A stretch of 64,000 nt of DNA from Blastobasis lacticolella (GCA_905147135.1 LR990052.1:15376200-15440199); one strand, 5' to 3'. Shown: positions 9,048-18,642, numbered from the stretch's first letter. Notes: generated by a model not told the origin, from the letters alone. A program made the numbers and translations.

Positions 9048-10460
9048 ATGACACCAAAAATAAAAAAATGCTCCAAATGTTTAAAACTAATAACGAGACA
9101 AGAATTTTTGACATGTATTAATTGTAATTTAATTTATGACACAGAATGTGCAAATTTGACATTAAAGAAATTTTATATAATGTCACGTACACAAAAGTCG
9201 AAATGGGAATGTCAGGTTTGTACAACAATAAAAGAAAAGACACAAACAATAGCTAATGAACAGGAAGTATTGGACAAAACTAAAACACCCACTAGAGTTA
9301 ATTTCGTACGCTCACAATCGCAAAATGATTTAGAAGATAATATAAATAGCGTATCTGTCAATACTGTCGATGAAGATATCACTTCTCGAAGTTTTGACCT
9401 ATCAACATACAATAGTTTGAATAACACAGAAGATGAGTTAAGAGAGGAAATCACTAAGCTTAAAGAACAACTAAATAGTACCCAAAACGAGCTCGAGAAT
9501 CAAATTTTACAGAACATGGATTTGACAAAACAAATAACAAATCTTGATACACAGATTAAGTCTTTAAAGGCCATCTGTATGTCTCCAGTATCGGCCGATG
9601 CTATCAATCGCACCCCTACAATTAAAAAGAAAACAAAAAATAAAAGACGAAATTCTTTGATAGATAACAAAGTAATAGAACGTTATAATGGAATAGAGAC
9701 AAATGCAGAAGAATATGAACTAAATATTAAACAGACTCAATTAAAAACAAATGACATAAAAAGTAATAAACAAATGACTGACACAAATATGACAACTACG
9801 AAAGAGGTGAAAAAACAGAGCGAACAAACAATAAAAAAGAAATACGAAGTTGATAAACCAAAGATATACATAATTTCAAATAGCAAACGATATAATATAT
9901 TGCGAAATCTAAAACAAAACATTTTCTACGATGACTATGAAACGCTTCACTACATAACGCCAAATGTGGGAGTAGATATTTTAACCAGTAATGTGAAACA
10001 AAAGGCTACAGGTCTAACTAAGCGGGATTACTTTGTTGTCATGATCGGTGAAGAGGATTTCAAAAGATCGCGAAACTACAAAGCATTAGTGGACTCAATT
10101 AAAAACAACTTACAAATTATAGCTAATGAAACAAATGTAATAATAGTCTCTCCTAATTATATATGTGGCACATATCTATTCAATTGGCGAGTAGAAATGT
10201 TTAATAATATACTTATACAAAGTACATCAAAATATGCATACGCCATGTTTCTTGATGCAAATAAAGATCTACAGCTGAACATGTTCTCTGCGGTTACTGG
10301 GAAAATAAAAAATACAGGAGTGCAAAACATAATCCAGAACATAGCGGAATATATCAGCTTACTAAAAATTGACAGCAAAAAAGGTGAGGAAGACGATGAC
10401 ATTGACGACAGCAAACAGCAAAATTTAATTAAAAATAATAATTTTTTTCTATTACAATAA
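9048..10460 (+). CDS. LINE ORF1: PHD-type zinc finger, coiled coil and esterase-like domain
   Basis: 470 residues. Cysteines 8/11, 23/26, 34 and 55/58 form a PHD-like cross-brace, with Asp31 where a His is usual. Residues about 130-175 are a heptad-rich coiled coil, expected to drive trimer or oligomer formation. Lys/Arg-rich patches follow (about 200-215 and 250-275) that suit RNA binding. Residues about 275-440 start PKIYIISNSKRYNIL and look like the SGNH/esterase-type domain of CR1-clade ORF1 proteins, with YFVVMIGEED in the middle, but the nucleophile serine context is poor. The C-terminus is acidic (EEDDDIDD) and then Asn-rich. Its expected role is RNP assembly with the element RNA. The start ATG follows AACACAAAA and is the first in frame. 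Confidence 0.85.
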   Translation: MTPKIKKCSKCLKLITRQEFLTCINCNLIYDTECANLTLKKFYIMSRTQKSKWECQVCTTIKEKTQTIANEQEVLDKTKTPTRVNFVRSQSQNDLEDNINSVSVNTVDEDITSRSFDLSTYNSLNNTEDELREEITKLKEQLNSTQNELENQILQNMDLTKQITNLDTQIKSLKAICMSPVSADAINRTPTIKKKTKNKRRNSLIDNKVIERYNGIETNAEEYELNIKQTQLKTNDIKSNKQMTDTNMTTTKEVKKQSEQTIKKKYEVDKPKIYIISNSKRYNILRNLKQNIFYDDYETLHYITPNVGVDILTSNVKQKATGLTKRDYFVVMIGEEDFKRSRNYKALVDSIKNNLQIIANETNVIIVSPNYICGTYLFNWRVEMFNNILIQSTSKYAYAMFLDANKDLQLNMFSAVTGKIKNTGVQNIIQNIAEYISLLKIDSKKGEEDDDIDDSKQQNLIKNNNFFLLQ

Positions 10461-13311
10461 CATTCGAATACTCCATCAAAATATCTCAGGACTATTAACA
10501 AAAACTGATGACCTTATAGTCAATCTAAGTGTGATAGCAGATCACAGCATGGGTATAGACGTTTTATGTATAACTGAGCACAACATGATTCCAGACAATG
10601 AAGCACTCTTAACTATACCGAACTTCACATTAGCAGCTAGCTACTCAAGAGATAAAAAAAGAGGGGGATCATGTATTATTGTGAAAAATGGACTTAGGTA
10701 CAAGGTATTAGAAGACATAGGGAAGTTGTCCGTGCAATGTATAACTGAAGTCTGCGCAATTGAGCTGTGTGATCATAGTTTAATAATTTTGTGTATGTAT
10801 AGAGTTCCTAACACTAGTTTTAATATTTTTCACGATATTTTAGAACAAAGTTTAAATAGAGTCAACTGCAAAACAAACAAAAAAATTGTACTCTGTGGAG
10901 ATTTCAATATAGACACGCTAAAAGACACTCCAAAAAGTCGGGAATTTATTAATCATTTGCTGTGCCATAACTTAAATCTTGAAATTAAACAAGCAACAAG
11001 AGTCAACAGCGGAACTTGCATCGATAACTTTGCTCATAATGTAAAGGGATCAAAAGCACAGGTAATAGATATGGCTTTATCAGATCACGCTGCACAAATC
11101 TTAATATGTCCTACGAAAAAAACGTGTGCTGTAAAATCATGGTTTATTAAACGTCGTGATTACAGTACGGAAAATTTTCAAATTTTCAGAAAATATGTTG
11201 AAAGTTTAACTTTTGCCGACGTGTTTAATAGTACAGACGTTAATGAAGGATACAATAATTTCATTGATATATTTAAATGTCTCCATGATTTATGTTTTCC
11301 CTATAAAACAATAAAAAAAACAATAATGACAAAACCAAAGTGGCTTACAAAAGGAATAAAATCATGTTGTAGAAAAAAAAGGGAAACTTTATGGCGCTAT
11401 CGGCGAAATAAAGATGACAAAACTAAAGTGGCTTTAAAATCGTATTCACGCAGACTAAGAAAAATAATAAAACTAACACAAAGATCACAAAATGCTTATT
11501 ATATAAATACTTCCAAAAATAAATCTAAAGCTACGTGGAAAATTATTAATAGTACAAAGAGCAGCTATCCAAAAGAGCCAATTACCGGCGTTGTTGTAAA
11601 TGACAAACATATTACGTCGCCATCACAAATTGTTAACTCATTTAATGATTTTTTTATAAACCAAAATAATGATGTAATACACAATGACAATAAAAACTAT
11701 GACATTAATATACAAAACAATTTATATTCAATATTTATGGCTCCAACTACAGCTACGGCCGTATACAAAACCATCATGGCGTTAAAGAATACGAATAGTG
11801 TAGGTTGTGATGATATTAGCACAAAGGCAGTTAAATATGTTGCAGATCTAATTGCCAATCCCTTAAGTCACTTAGTAAACCTATGTTTATCTACAGGTAC
11901 CTTTCCGAATAAACTGAAAACGGCTATTGTTGTGCCGCTTTTCAAAAAAGGTGACGAAAGTGACATGTCAAATTATCGTCCAGTAGCTCTTTTACCAGTA
12001 ATCTCAAAAATTTTTGAAAAGATTATTCACGAAATTTTTTATAATTTCTTAGAGAAACACAATTTATTAATTACGGAGCAAAACGGCTTTAGGAAAGATA
12101 AAACGACAAGTATGGCAATTTATGATTTAGTGAAACATGCTGTTACACACATGGATAAGAGGTCTCCATCATGTGCCATATTCATGGACATGTCAAAGGC
12201 ATTTGATCGCGTTGATCACAAGCTGCTGCTATGGAAATTGGAGCGTTATGGATTCCGTGGCAACTCTTTAAATTTAATAGCATCCTATCTAGAAGGTCGA
12301 AAACAGTATACTAAACTGACACAAGTATCAATAGATTCCAAAGAGGAAGAAACTTATATTTCTGACAGCCAGACCATTAAATATGGAGTTCCTCAAGGTA
12401 GTGTTCTTGGACCTTTATTATTTTTAATATTTATTAATGACATTGTAAAATCAAGTAAATATCAAATGACACTTTTTGCCGATGACAATACAATATTTTT
12501 TGACCACAATAATGACACTGATTATCAATTAGAAATAAATAATACTTTAAATAATGTAATAAACTGGCTTGACATGAACAATCTAAAAATTAATATTGAA
12601 AAAACTAATATAATGCAATTTACACAGAGAAAAAAGACCGACACGCTAAAAATTATACATAAAAATCAAACAATAGCCGAAACACAAACAGTTAAATTTC
12701 TAGGGCTCTATGTAGACAACAATATGACATGGGTAACACATTCACAGGACGTTTGTAAAAAATTATTTAAGTTCTCATTTGCCTTATATAAATTATCCAA
12801 AGTAGCAGACCGGCAAACAGTCCTAACGTCATATCATGGATTTGTGATTGCAACTTTGCGATATGGCATAATTTTTTGGGGCAACTCTTCAGAGAGGGAA
12901 ACTGTGTTTAGGGCTCAAAAAAGGTGTATTAGGGCAATGTGTGGCATCAAACCTGTGGACTCCTGCCAGCCCCATTTTAAATCAATGAAATTATTAACAT
13001 TTCCGTGTCTGTACATTTTGGAGTGTTGCGTATTCGTGCATTGCAACCCAAACATATTTAAAAAGAAGCCTGTAGTTGACTCCATTAAGCTTAGACCCAG
13101 AAACATTACAATAGAGACACATTGCTGCAAAACAGCAATGATGAGTAAAAATATTACTGAAATGGGTCCCAAACTATATAACAAACTACCAGAATGTGCA
13201 AAATCTCTAGATGTTAAAAATTTCAAATTATTTTTAACTAATTTACTAATTGATAAATGCTATTATAATATTAATGATTACCTTAGTGACATCAATTTAA
13301 GAAAACTTTGA
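10429..13311 (+). CDS. LINE ORF2: AP-type endonuclease and reverse transcriptase
   Basis: The frame opens after TAA 10426-10428 and overlaps the end of ORF1 by about 30 bp in the +1 frame. The first in-frame ATG is 10531 (926 residues from there). The endonuclease shows LHQN before that ATG (10471-10482), then, counted from the ATG, TEH at 15-17, GDFN at 123-126 and the catalytic SDH at 184-186. The RT shows FMDMSKAFD (551-559), VPQGSVLGP (620-628) and FADD (649-652). A Cys/His-containing tail follows. No RNase H is present, as expected for this group. The product nicks target DNA and primes cDNA from the nick. The frame is uninterrupted and catalytic residues are intact. The true start is unclear because the LHQN motif would be lost if ATG 10531 were used. 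Confidence 0.9.
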   Translation, partial: LKIIIFFYYNNIRILHQNISGLLTKTDDLIVNLSVIADHSMGIDVLCITEHNMIPDNEALLTIPNFTLAASYSRDKKRGGSCIIVKNGLRYKVLEDIGKLSVQCITEVCAIELCDHSLIILCMYRVPNTSFNIFHDILEQSLNRVNCKTNKKIVLCGDFNIDTLKDTPKSREFINHLLCHNLNLEIKQATRVNSGTCIDNFAHNVKGSKAQVIDMALSDHAAQILICPTKKTCAVKSWFIKRRDYSTENFQIFRKYVESLTFADVFNSTDVNEGYNNFIDIFKCLHDLCFPYKTIKKTIMTKPKWLTKGIKSCCRKKRETLWRYRRNKDDKTKVALKSYSRRLRKIIKLTQRSQNAYYINTSKNKSKATWKIINSTKSSYPKEPITGVVVNDKHITSPSQIVNSFNDFFINQNNDVIHNDNKNYDINIQNNLYSIFMAPTTATAVYKTIMALKNTNSVGCDDISTKAVKYVADLIANPLSHLVNLCLSTGTFPNKLKTAIVVPLFKKGDESDMSNYRPVALLPVISKIFEKIIHEIFYNFLEKHNLLITEQNGFRKDKTTSMAIYDLVKHAVTHMDKRSPSCAIFMDMSKAFDRVDHKLLLWKLERYGFRGNSLNLIASYLEGRKQYTKLTQVSIDSKEEETYISDSQTIKYGVPQGSVLGPLLFLIFINDIVKSSKYQMTLFADDNTIFFDHNNDTDYQLEINNTLNNVINWLDMNNLKINIEKTNIMQFTQRKKTDTLKIIHKNQTIAETQTVKFLGLYVDNNMTWVTHSQDVCKKLFKFSFALYKLSKVADRQTVLTSYHGFVIATLRYGIIFWGNSSERETVFRAQKRCIRAMCGIKPVDSCQPHFKSMKLLTFPCLYILECCVFVHCNPNIFKKKPVVDSIKLRPRNITIETHCCKTAMMSKNITEMGPKLYNKLPECAKSLDVKNFKLFLTNLLIDKCYYNINDYLSDINLRKL

Positions 13312-13737
13312 CATTTGGATATTTTAGCATTATATTTGGTAGGAATACATTTTATTTTTATTTTTTTTAAGGGCGATGACATTATTTTAATAATTCAGAT
13401 TGACATTTTTTTAGTGACACTTTATGGAATAACTATTAAATTTGAATTATTATTACTTGACATTTTATATTTTATTGACATTTTATGAAATAATTAGTAC
13501 ATTTGAATTATTATTATTTGTCATTATAAATTAATTGTTTTAACTTAAGACATTCAATTTTAATTATTTGACATAATAATGTTTAGTGATTTGACATTTA
13601 TTTAATTTACTTTTTAATTGTATTATAAACAATCAAGTTCATGTGAATCTTGTAATATTTAGTATGCTGTAAGGCGCATCATGGAGCCGCTACTATTACT
13701 ATTTACCACCTTTATGTACCTGTGATGACTGAATAAA
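13312..13737 (+). other. LINE 3' UTR with polyadenylation signal
   Basis: AT-rich, with several imperfect copies of GACATTTT/ATTATTATT text, ending in AATAAA at 13732-13737 right before the hexanucleotide tail. Confidence 0.8.
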
Positions 13738-13765
13738 TGATTATGATTATGATTATGATTATGAT
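13738..13765 (+). repeat. (TGATTA)n tail of the LINE
   Basis: Four full TGATTA units plus TGAT. Short tandem tails of this type replace poly(A) in CR1/L2/I-like LINEs and mark the 3' terminus. Confidence 0.9.
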
Positions 13766-14508
13766 ACCAGAGCTATAGTTCTGTGAACGTTGCGATGCTG
13801 GCCCATCGTAGCCGGCAAGTTGCGTTCGACAGTCGTAATTTATTTATTTTTAATAGCTTGTAAAGCTTGACCGCGACAGAGGTGACCAGTCAATTGTGGC
13901 GCTAGTTCTGCATTTTACGTATTAACACCGGAACCGGAAGTATTCTATGACAGAATTCGAATGCCACCAACAATGCGACACGTATAATAAGGAACTTGAT
14001 GAAAAAGAAAACTAAAATGTCCCTATTGTTAAATTATAATAATGACGTTTCGGAAACAGATCTTGCGCCCTTTTTAATGAAATTACGATTTTTGTAAAAT
14101 GTGTCAACTTATGACGTAGTAGACTTTGGCACCAAAGTTAGACAGTATAAACCGACTAATTTTAAATGGTGTGCAATATTGAAGGCGGCTTACAAGTACT
14201 AAACAGCGTCGAGTTATATTTCTTCTATATAGTTTACTACAGCCAGTGAAATAAATTCACTATACTCATTTTTCCGCAATCTGTCAATGTAACCTGAAAT
14301 CGTGGTAATTGTTATAGGGGATAACGGTTATTGTAATTATATGTGTTCTAAATAAAGTAAAAAAAAGAAAAGAATCGCCACAAACGATCGGCATCTCGGC
14401 TAGACTCGCAGAGCATTCCACACTACTCGGCTTCGCCTCCCCCCCACTTCACTCCCGCCCCCAACCGATCCCCTACCTCACCCGTTCCCCCCTCCCCTCC
14501 CCCGGTAG
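13766..14508 (+). other. Gene A intron 3, part after the LINE
   Basis: No element is recognised. From about 14400 the + strand becomes extremely C/T-rich up to 14506, which would be an unusually long pyrimidine tract for the acceptor at 14508. Confidence 0.6.
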
Positions 14509-14655
14509 ACGGTTCGTCAGCCAGCGGCTCGTGCTCCTGGTGCGGCCTCGGCGAGTCGGCCTCGCACTGCAGCTCCGAGTCGCCGCGGCGCCGCTGCCGC
14601 TACCGCCGCCCGCGCCCGCGCCCGCGCCCCAGGCCCTACCGCCGCCCCGAACACG
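14509..14655 (+). CDS. Gene A, possible alternative (cassette or terminal) exon
   Basis: It follows a strong pyrimidine tract and TAG at 14508. Two bases complete the codon carried from exon 3, giving an in-frame segment starting DGSSASGSCSWCGLGES, then a Ser/Cys/His part (SHCSSESPRRR) and an Arg-Pro run. If spliced at the weak donor CACG|GTTGCG after 14655 it is 147 nt, leaves phase 1 and joins exon 16555 in frame. If not spliced, it ends at TGA 14670-14672 after HGCAEL as an alternative terminal exon. The donor falls at the start of an 88-bp minisatellite. The acceptor and frame are good, the 3' end is doubtful, and no transcript evidence is available here. Confidence 0.5.
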
Positions 14656-14905
14656 GTTGCGCCGAACTCTGATCACTACACGACCGCACACCGCCCCCAT
14701 ACCATACACAGTACAACGCCCGCGCACCGACGTACCGGACACGATTGCGCCGAACTCTAAATACCCACCGTCCACTGCTCCCATAGTACCCACAGTACAA
14801 CGCCCGTCGCGTGCGCCGACGCCTTGAACACGGTTGCGCCCACCCCACTACCGTACACCGTCCACTGCTTCTACAGTACAACGCTCGCCGCGTGCGCCGT
14901 GCACG
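14651..14905 (+). repeat. 88-bp GC-rich minisatellite, about three units
   Basis: Units begin ACACGGTTGCGCC at 14651, ACACGATTGCGCC at 14739 and ACACGGTTGCGCC at 14828, spaced 88-89 bp. Each later contains CCGTCCACTGCT and AGTACAACGC words, with some divergence. Confidence 0.8.
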
Positions 14906-15200
14906 CCACGTGTACAAAACAGGACACCGCACAGCTAGCGTGCACGGTGCACGCGACGCACAACACATGCGATTCTCGGACGTCGCCGTGTACGCTATGT
15001 ACACCGGCGTCACACGCACCATGTGCGTCGAGTGCGTTGTGTACGGCGCGTACACCGGATGCGTCCAGTGTATCGTGCACGCTATGTACACCGCGTGCGC
15101 CGTGTACACTACGTGCACCGTGTAAACCATGTACACCACGTACACCATGTACGCGATGTACACCGGCCACACCACATACACCGCACAAATCAGCCACATA
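14906..15200 (+). repeat. 9-bp GTACACC-type minisatellite
   Basis: This is a dense array of degenerate units such as GTGTACACC, ATGTACACC and CGTGCACCG, with a 9-bp period clearest at about 15000-15180. The period keeps all six frames open for long stretches, which produces Val-Tyr/His periodic open frames that are not genes. Confidence 0.8.
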
Positions 15201-16554
15201 CGCACACGCAGTATGTCGAAATCCATACCCGGGTTGCACTCGCTGAGAGTTTCATTATTAATAAAGACTATCGACGACCATAACTTCGCTACTATCATTA
15301 TGTTCTACTGACTATCAATAATTAGTCGAAGAATTGATTTACTAAAAGGTATTTGCTGTAAATCAGTCACAGAATAGAGCATAATATAAGGTATTGCTCC
15401 ATTCTGCTATAAATTAACATGAAAAACATAGTAAATTTAATGTTTAATATATTTTTCACCATTATCAGTCACTTTCATAATCATTATTGAGAAACCACTG
15501 CGTTTGTATTTCCCTTATGTTATTGATTGAATATTAGCTTACCTTTTTTAGTTAGAACAGCGGGTTAATAAAATAACAGCTACATAAAGCCAGCTACGAG
15601 ATATGATATTGTCTTCCTTATAATTTTTCACAATAAATAGGATGAAATAAAATAATGTTTTAATTAAAAATGAAGAACAATATTGATATATTAGTGTCCT
15701 GGAAAATTTAGTTGTGGCTGTGCTATTAAAGCTATCACATTTGACCCAATGTTCTAAATACTTAAAAATGGCTTTTTTTCTGTCTTATAACGTAATGTAT
15801 AAGGATTATTTTCTCAAACGTACTTATTTATGGATACTCAACATATGCGGTACTCGGATGAAACAAAAAATACAGTACTTACTTTTATTTTTAATTTTCA
15901 TTACATTCCATTATTATTTAAAACACATATTATTTTCATAATTTAATTAACGGGAAAAAATAAATGTTTGCTTATGAAGATCAAGGCAAATTTAATTTGT
16001 AGTTGTAGTGAAATAATACAAAGAAAAAAGGTATTTTAGTTCGTTTTATTTTATTAAATTTTAAGGTTATGATAATAATATATTTAAAAAATATTGTTGT
16101 TTACTTGTAGTCTTTTGTTGTTCAATAAACATAATATTATTCCATTTGCTAGAACTACTTTTGATACTAACATTTTAACGGCTTCTTTTCACCTTAGTTC
16201 TGACGTAAGTAATATTTTTCTGCAAGAGTGCTTTGAGATTGGGGCGTATTGTAAATGATTAATGATTAATATTTAACAGGATAAAAACAAGAATTGAAAT
16301 CTATAAAGACACAAAATTTTATAGAAATATTTACATTACTTTTTACTTAGTTTTTATTACTATTCCAATCCATCTCTTATACCACCGAACAATGAAAATC
16401 CTGTATATTTTTCCCCGAAATGCCCTCACTCCCGAAAACAAAAAAAAAATACCCCACCCAATCTCTTGCCCCACCCCGCCAATCTCGAAGCACCCGAGCA
16501 GTGTTTACCCATTCCACAACCCGATACAGTATTGAGTGTCTTCCCGGCTTGCAG
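15201..16554 (+). other. Gene A intron 3, distal AT-rich part
   Basis: AT-rich. No coding exon or recognisable element was seen. The acceptor TTGCAG precedes exon 4. Confidence 0.6.
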
Positions 16555-16794
16555 GCGAGAACGACATAGAGGGCGCCTGTGGGGGCAGCAATGGAAGCGA
16601 AGATGGGGATATTCTCAGCAGGCTGTTGTGCGCTGTGCATAGCGCCCCCTCAGCTGGGCAGGTGTCCACAGGCGGGGGCCCGTGTCCTCCGACGTCCCCC
16701 GCGCCGCGCCCCCCCGCTGATGCCCTAACGACTGCGGCGCATACGGATATGCTGCTATTGAATTTGATGCGTATGAATGGACTTACTAAGACGC
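16555..16794 (+). CDS. Gene A, exon 4
   Basis: The acceptor is CGGCTTGCAG|G and the donor ACGC|GTGAGT. The exon starts with two bases and leaves one, so it joins exon 3 directly (…MSG-ENDIEG) or the optional exon. The 79 codons contain GSEDGDILSRLLCAVHSAPS, a Pro-rich linker, and TDMLLLNLMRMNGLTKT. The two Leu-rich helices (LSRLL, LLLNLM) look like short binding motifs in a disordered chain. No known domain. Confidence 0.85.
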
Positions 16795-17169
16795 GTGAGT
16801 ATTTGGTGTACTCTACTGGCTGTTTTGTAGGCGATGGTGTTGTGTTGTTTTTATTAATATTGAATTCTTTATTTTTTTATCAATCATTAGGTGTACTTTA
16901 TTGGCAATACGCAAAAGTATGGTTACTTCTTGTTTTAATGTTTTATGGGAAAGTTATTAGCTTTAATGAGTTCCATCACGTTAGCATTCATTTATGTGTA
17001 ATTTTGACCACTACTTAAAAGCTCAGGTAATTTTGATTTTGTTAAATATTATTCCTCCTGTAACGGTTGTCTCTTCGCGGACTGAACTAGCAACCTGTAC
17101 AGAATTTTGAAATTTAAGAATCGCCGATCAATTTCGGCATGAACTACATTCTCACTTTATCCCATCCAG
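16795..17169 (+). other. Gene A intron 4
   Basis: A short AT-rich intron with canonical GTGAGT and CCAG ends. Nothing else is seen. Confidence 0.8.
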
Positions 17170-17409
17170 GTCCGAAGCGCAACTGGTCATGTTCCTCCCC
17201 CCGGCCCCGCGAGCCCGCGCGGAGACCCACCCCCCGCCCCGCGCGCCCCCGAGCCGCCCCCCCGCCGCGCCCCGCACCCATGACACCCCCCGTGAACGCC
17301 GCGAACGCCGAGCACGCCGCGAACGCCGCGCACGCCACGCACGCCACGCACGCCTCGCCCGCCGCGCTGTCGCCCGGACAGATGGCGATGCCTTCGCGGG
17401 ATGAGAACA
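17170..17409 (+). CDS. Gene A, exon 5 (Arg/Pro then Ala/His-rich)
   Basis: The acceptor is CCATCCAG|G and the donor AACA|GTATGT. Phase from exon 4 selects the frame starting RPKRNWSCSSPRPREP. The two other frames hit stops before the donor. After an Arg/Pro-rich part comes an Ala/Asn/His/Thr run built from a degenerate 9-bp unit (about 17300-17352), then SPAALSPGQMAMPSRDEN. Very GC-rich. The exon has the same length as exon 4 (240 nt). Confidence 0.8.
17300..17352 (+). repeat. In-frame Ala/His/Asn-coding short repeat
   Basis: Degenerate GAACGCCGC / CACGCCACG units in tandem within exon 5 keep the frame and encode AANAEHAANAAHATHATHA. Confidence 0.75.
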
Positions 17410-17451
17410 GTATGTACATTGTGTTGAATATATTTTTTAAGTATGAGTGAC

Positions 17452-17609
17452 ACCAGAGGGCTTACCATGAACACTTATAGCAGGACCTAAACAGAACTGC
17501 CCTGCTTAAAACGAGACAGCGCTATACGTGTCACATAAGCTTGTCTCTTTCCCAACTGAACTGCGCAGAACTTACTCGGATTTATATAGTTCATGGTAAG
17601 GCCCCTGGC
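17452..17609. mobile_element. 158-bp foldback/MITE with 21-bp inverted ends
   Basis: GGGCTTACCATGAAC near the left end (17452-17473) pairs with GTTCATGGTAAGGCCCC at the right (17589-17609) with one mismatch and one short bulge. It has no coding capacity. The element lies in intron 5, 43 bp after the donor. Confidence 0.7.
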
Positions 17610-17935
17610 CAATTGAAAAAAATCCCTAAAACTGCCTCTCATAGACACTTGAAACAGCCCGGGGTTAGTCGCTAACGCCACGCCTCATTTATAAACCGTT
17701 AGCGAATGCGTTGCCGCAGCATTATGAAGATTCCAAATTACGAGGATAAGCACGGTCGTTTCAACATATATTTTGCTATTGAAGTAGCCGTTAAGTTGGC
17801 ATGGGTTCTCTTTACTTTAAAAATACAGTCTTAGTCTTTTACATGTCATCCCTACTACTGGCGGCTGCCATTAACGTTTTCGTAAATGCTTTTGTGCTTC
17901 AGAGGGTAATTTGAGTTTAAGTTTTTTAAACTAAT

Positions 17936-18305
17936 TCTATCCTTTGTGAGTGTAAGGCGTGCTAACTTATGCGCTGATTGTAATTGACTAAATTCAGTAG
18001 CCTAAATTCAGAAGCAATAAGCGTGAGAGCGAATCAAAGTGGAATGTATTGCTCCTAAAATAAGGTCCGTTTTTGTATCACTTACATTATATATATATTG
18101 TTTATTGTACATAAAACAATTCTATCCTTTGTGAGTGTAAGGCGTGCTAACTTATGCGCTGATTGTAATTGACTAAATTCAGTAGCCTAAATTCAGAAGC
18201 AATAAGCGTGAGAGCGAATCAAAGTGGAATGTATTGCTCCTAAAATAAGGTCCGTTTTTGTATCACTTACATTATATATATATTGTTTATTGTACATAAA
18301 ACAAT
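17936..18305 (+). repeat. Perfect 185-bp tandem duplication
   Basis: 17936-18120 and 18121-18305 are identical as far as I can read, each starting TCTATCCTTTGTGAGTG and ending in ACATAAAACAA. The segment AAGCGT(G)AGAGCGAATCAAAG resembles the body of the MITE at 24565-24772, so the duplicated unit is probably MITE-derived. Confidence 0.85.
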
Positions 18306-18502
18306 GTTACATCGTTAAGACTTAAACATAGTTTACAAAGGCGAGCTTATTTCTGCAAGAGATCTCTTCCAGCCAACCTGAAAGGTGTGGAAGCGATATC
18401 ACGGGTAGTTGAGCATGTACTTATGTTACGCGTCGCTCCGTTTTTTAAAAGCCGTGATTTCTAGATGTTGGCAAGCTACTAAATTCTAAATGTTCCCCCC
18501 AG

Positions 18503-18642
18503 GAGATTCGAGCCCCACCCGCGGCGGCGCCCTGTCGCCAGGCGCGTTGGGCGCGGGCGGGGCGGGCGCGGCGGGGCTGGCCTTCCACGACTACTGGCCC
18601 TCCGCCTCCGAAAACAGCGACAATGAGGAGACCGCATTAGAC
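18503..18642 (+). CDS. Gene A, exon 6
   Basis: The acceptor is TTCCCCCCAG|G and the donor GAC|GTGAGT. It starts with two bases and ends on a codon boundary. The peptide begins DSSPTRGGALSPGALG, then FHDYWPSASENSDNEETALD. The last part is acidic and aromatic and looks more constrained than the Gly/Ala linker before it. Confidence 0.85.

Larger units (their letters stand above)
8880..13765 (+). mobile_element. Near-intact non-LTR retrotransposon (LINE) with PHD-type ORF1
   Basis: Two long open frames follow one another: ORF1 (9048-10460) with a zinc finger, coiled coil and esterase-like domain, then ORF2 with endonuclease and reverse transcriptase. An AATAAA lies at 13732-13737 and is directly followed by (TGATTA)4 and TGAT (13738-13765). 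A short-repeat tail instead of poly(A), and ORF1 with PHD plus esterase-like domain, fit the CR1/L2/Daphne side of the Jockey superfamily. The exact clade is inference. The element lies in sense orientation in intron 3 of gene A. The long undamaged frames indicate a recent insertion. The 5' end is placed only approximately. Confidence 0.85.
17410..18502 (+). other. Gene A intron 5
   Basis: Besides the foldback element and the tandem duplication no feature is seen. The acceptor is CCCCCCAG at 18502. Confidence 0.75.

Noticed and set aside
8413..13768. TGATACC at both sides as the LINE target duplication
   Set aside because: Seven bases, one side merging with the TGAT tail. The 5' end of the element is not established.
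14636..15298. 220-codon minus-strand open frame with Val-Tyr/His periodicity
   Set aside because: It is a by-product of the 88-bp and 9-bp minisatellites.
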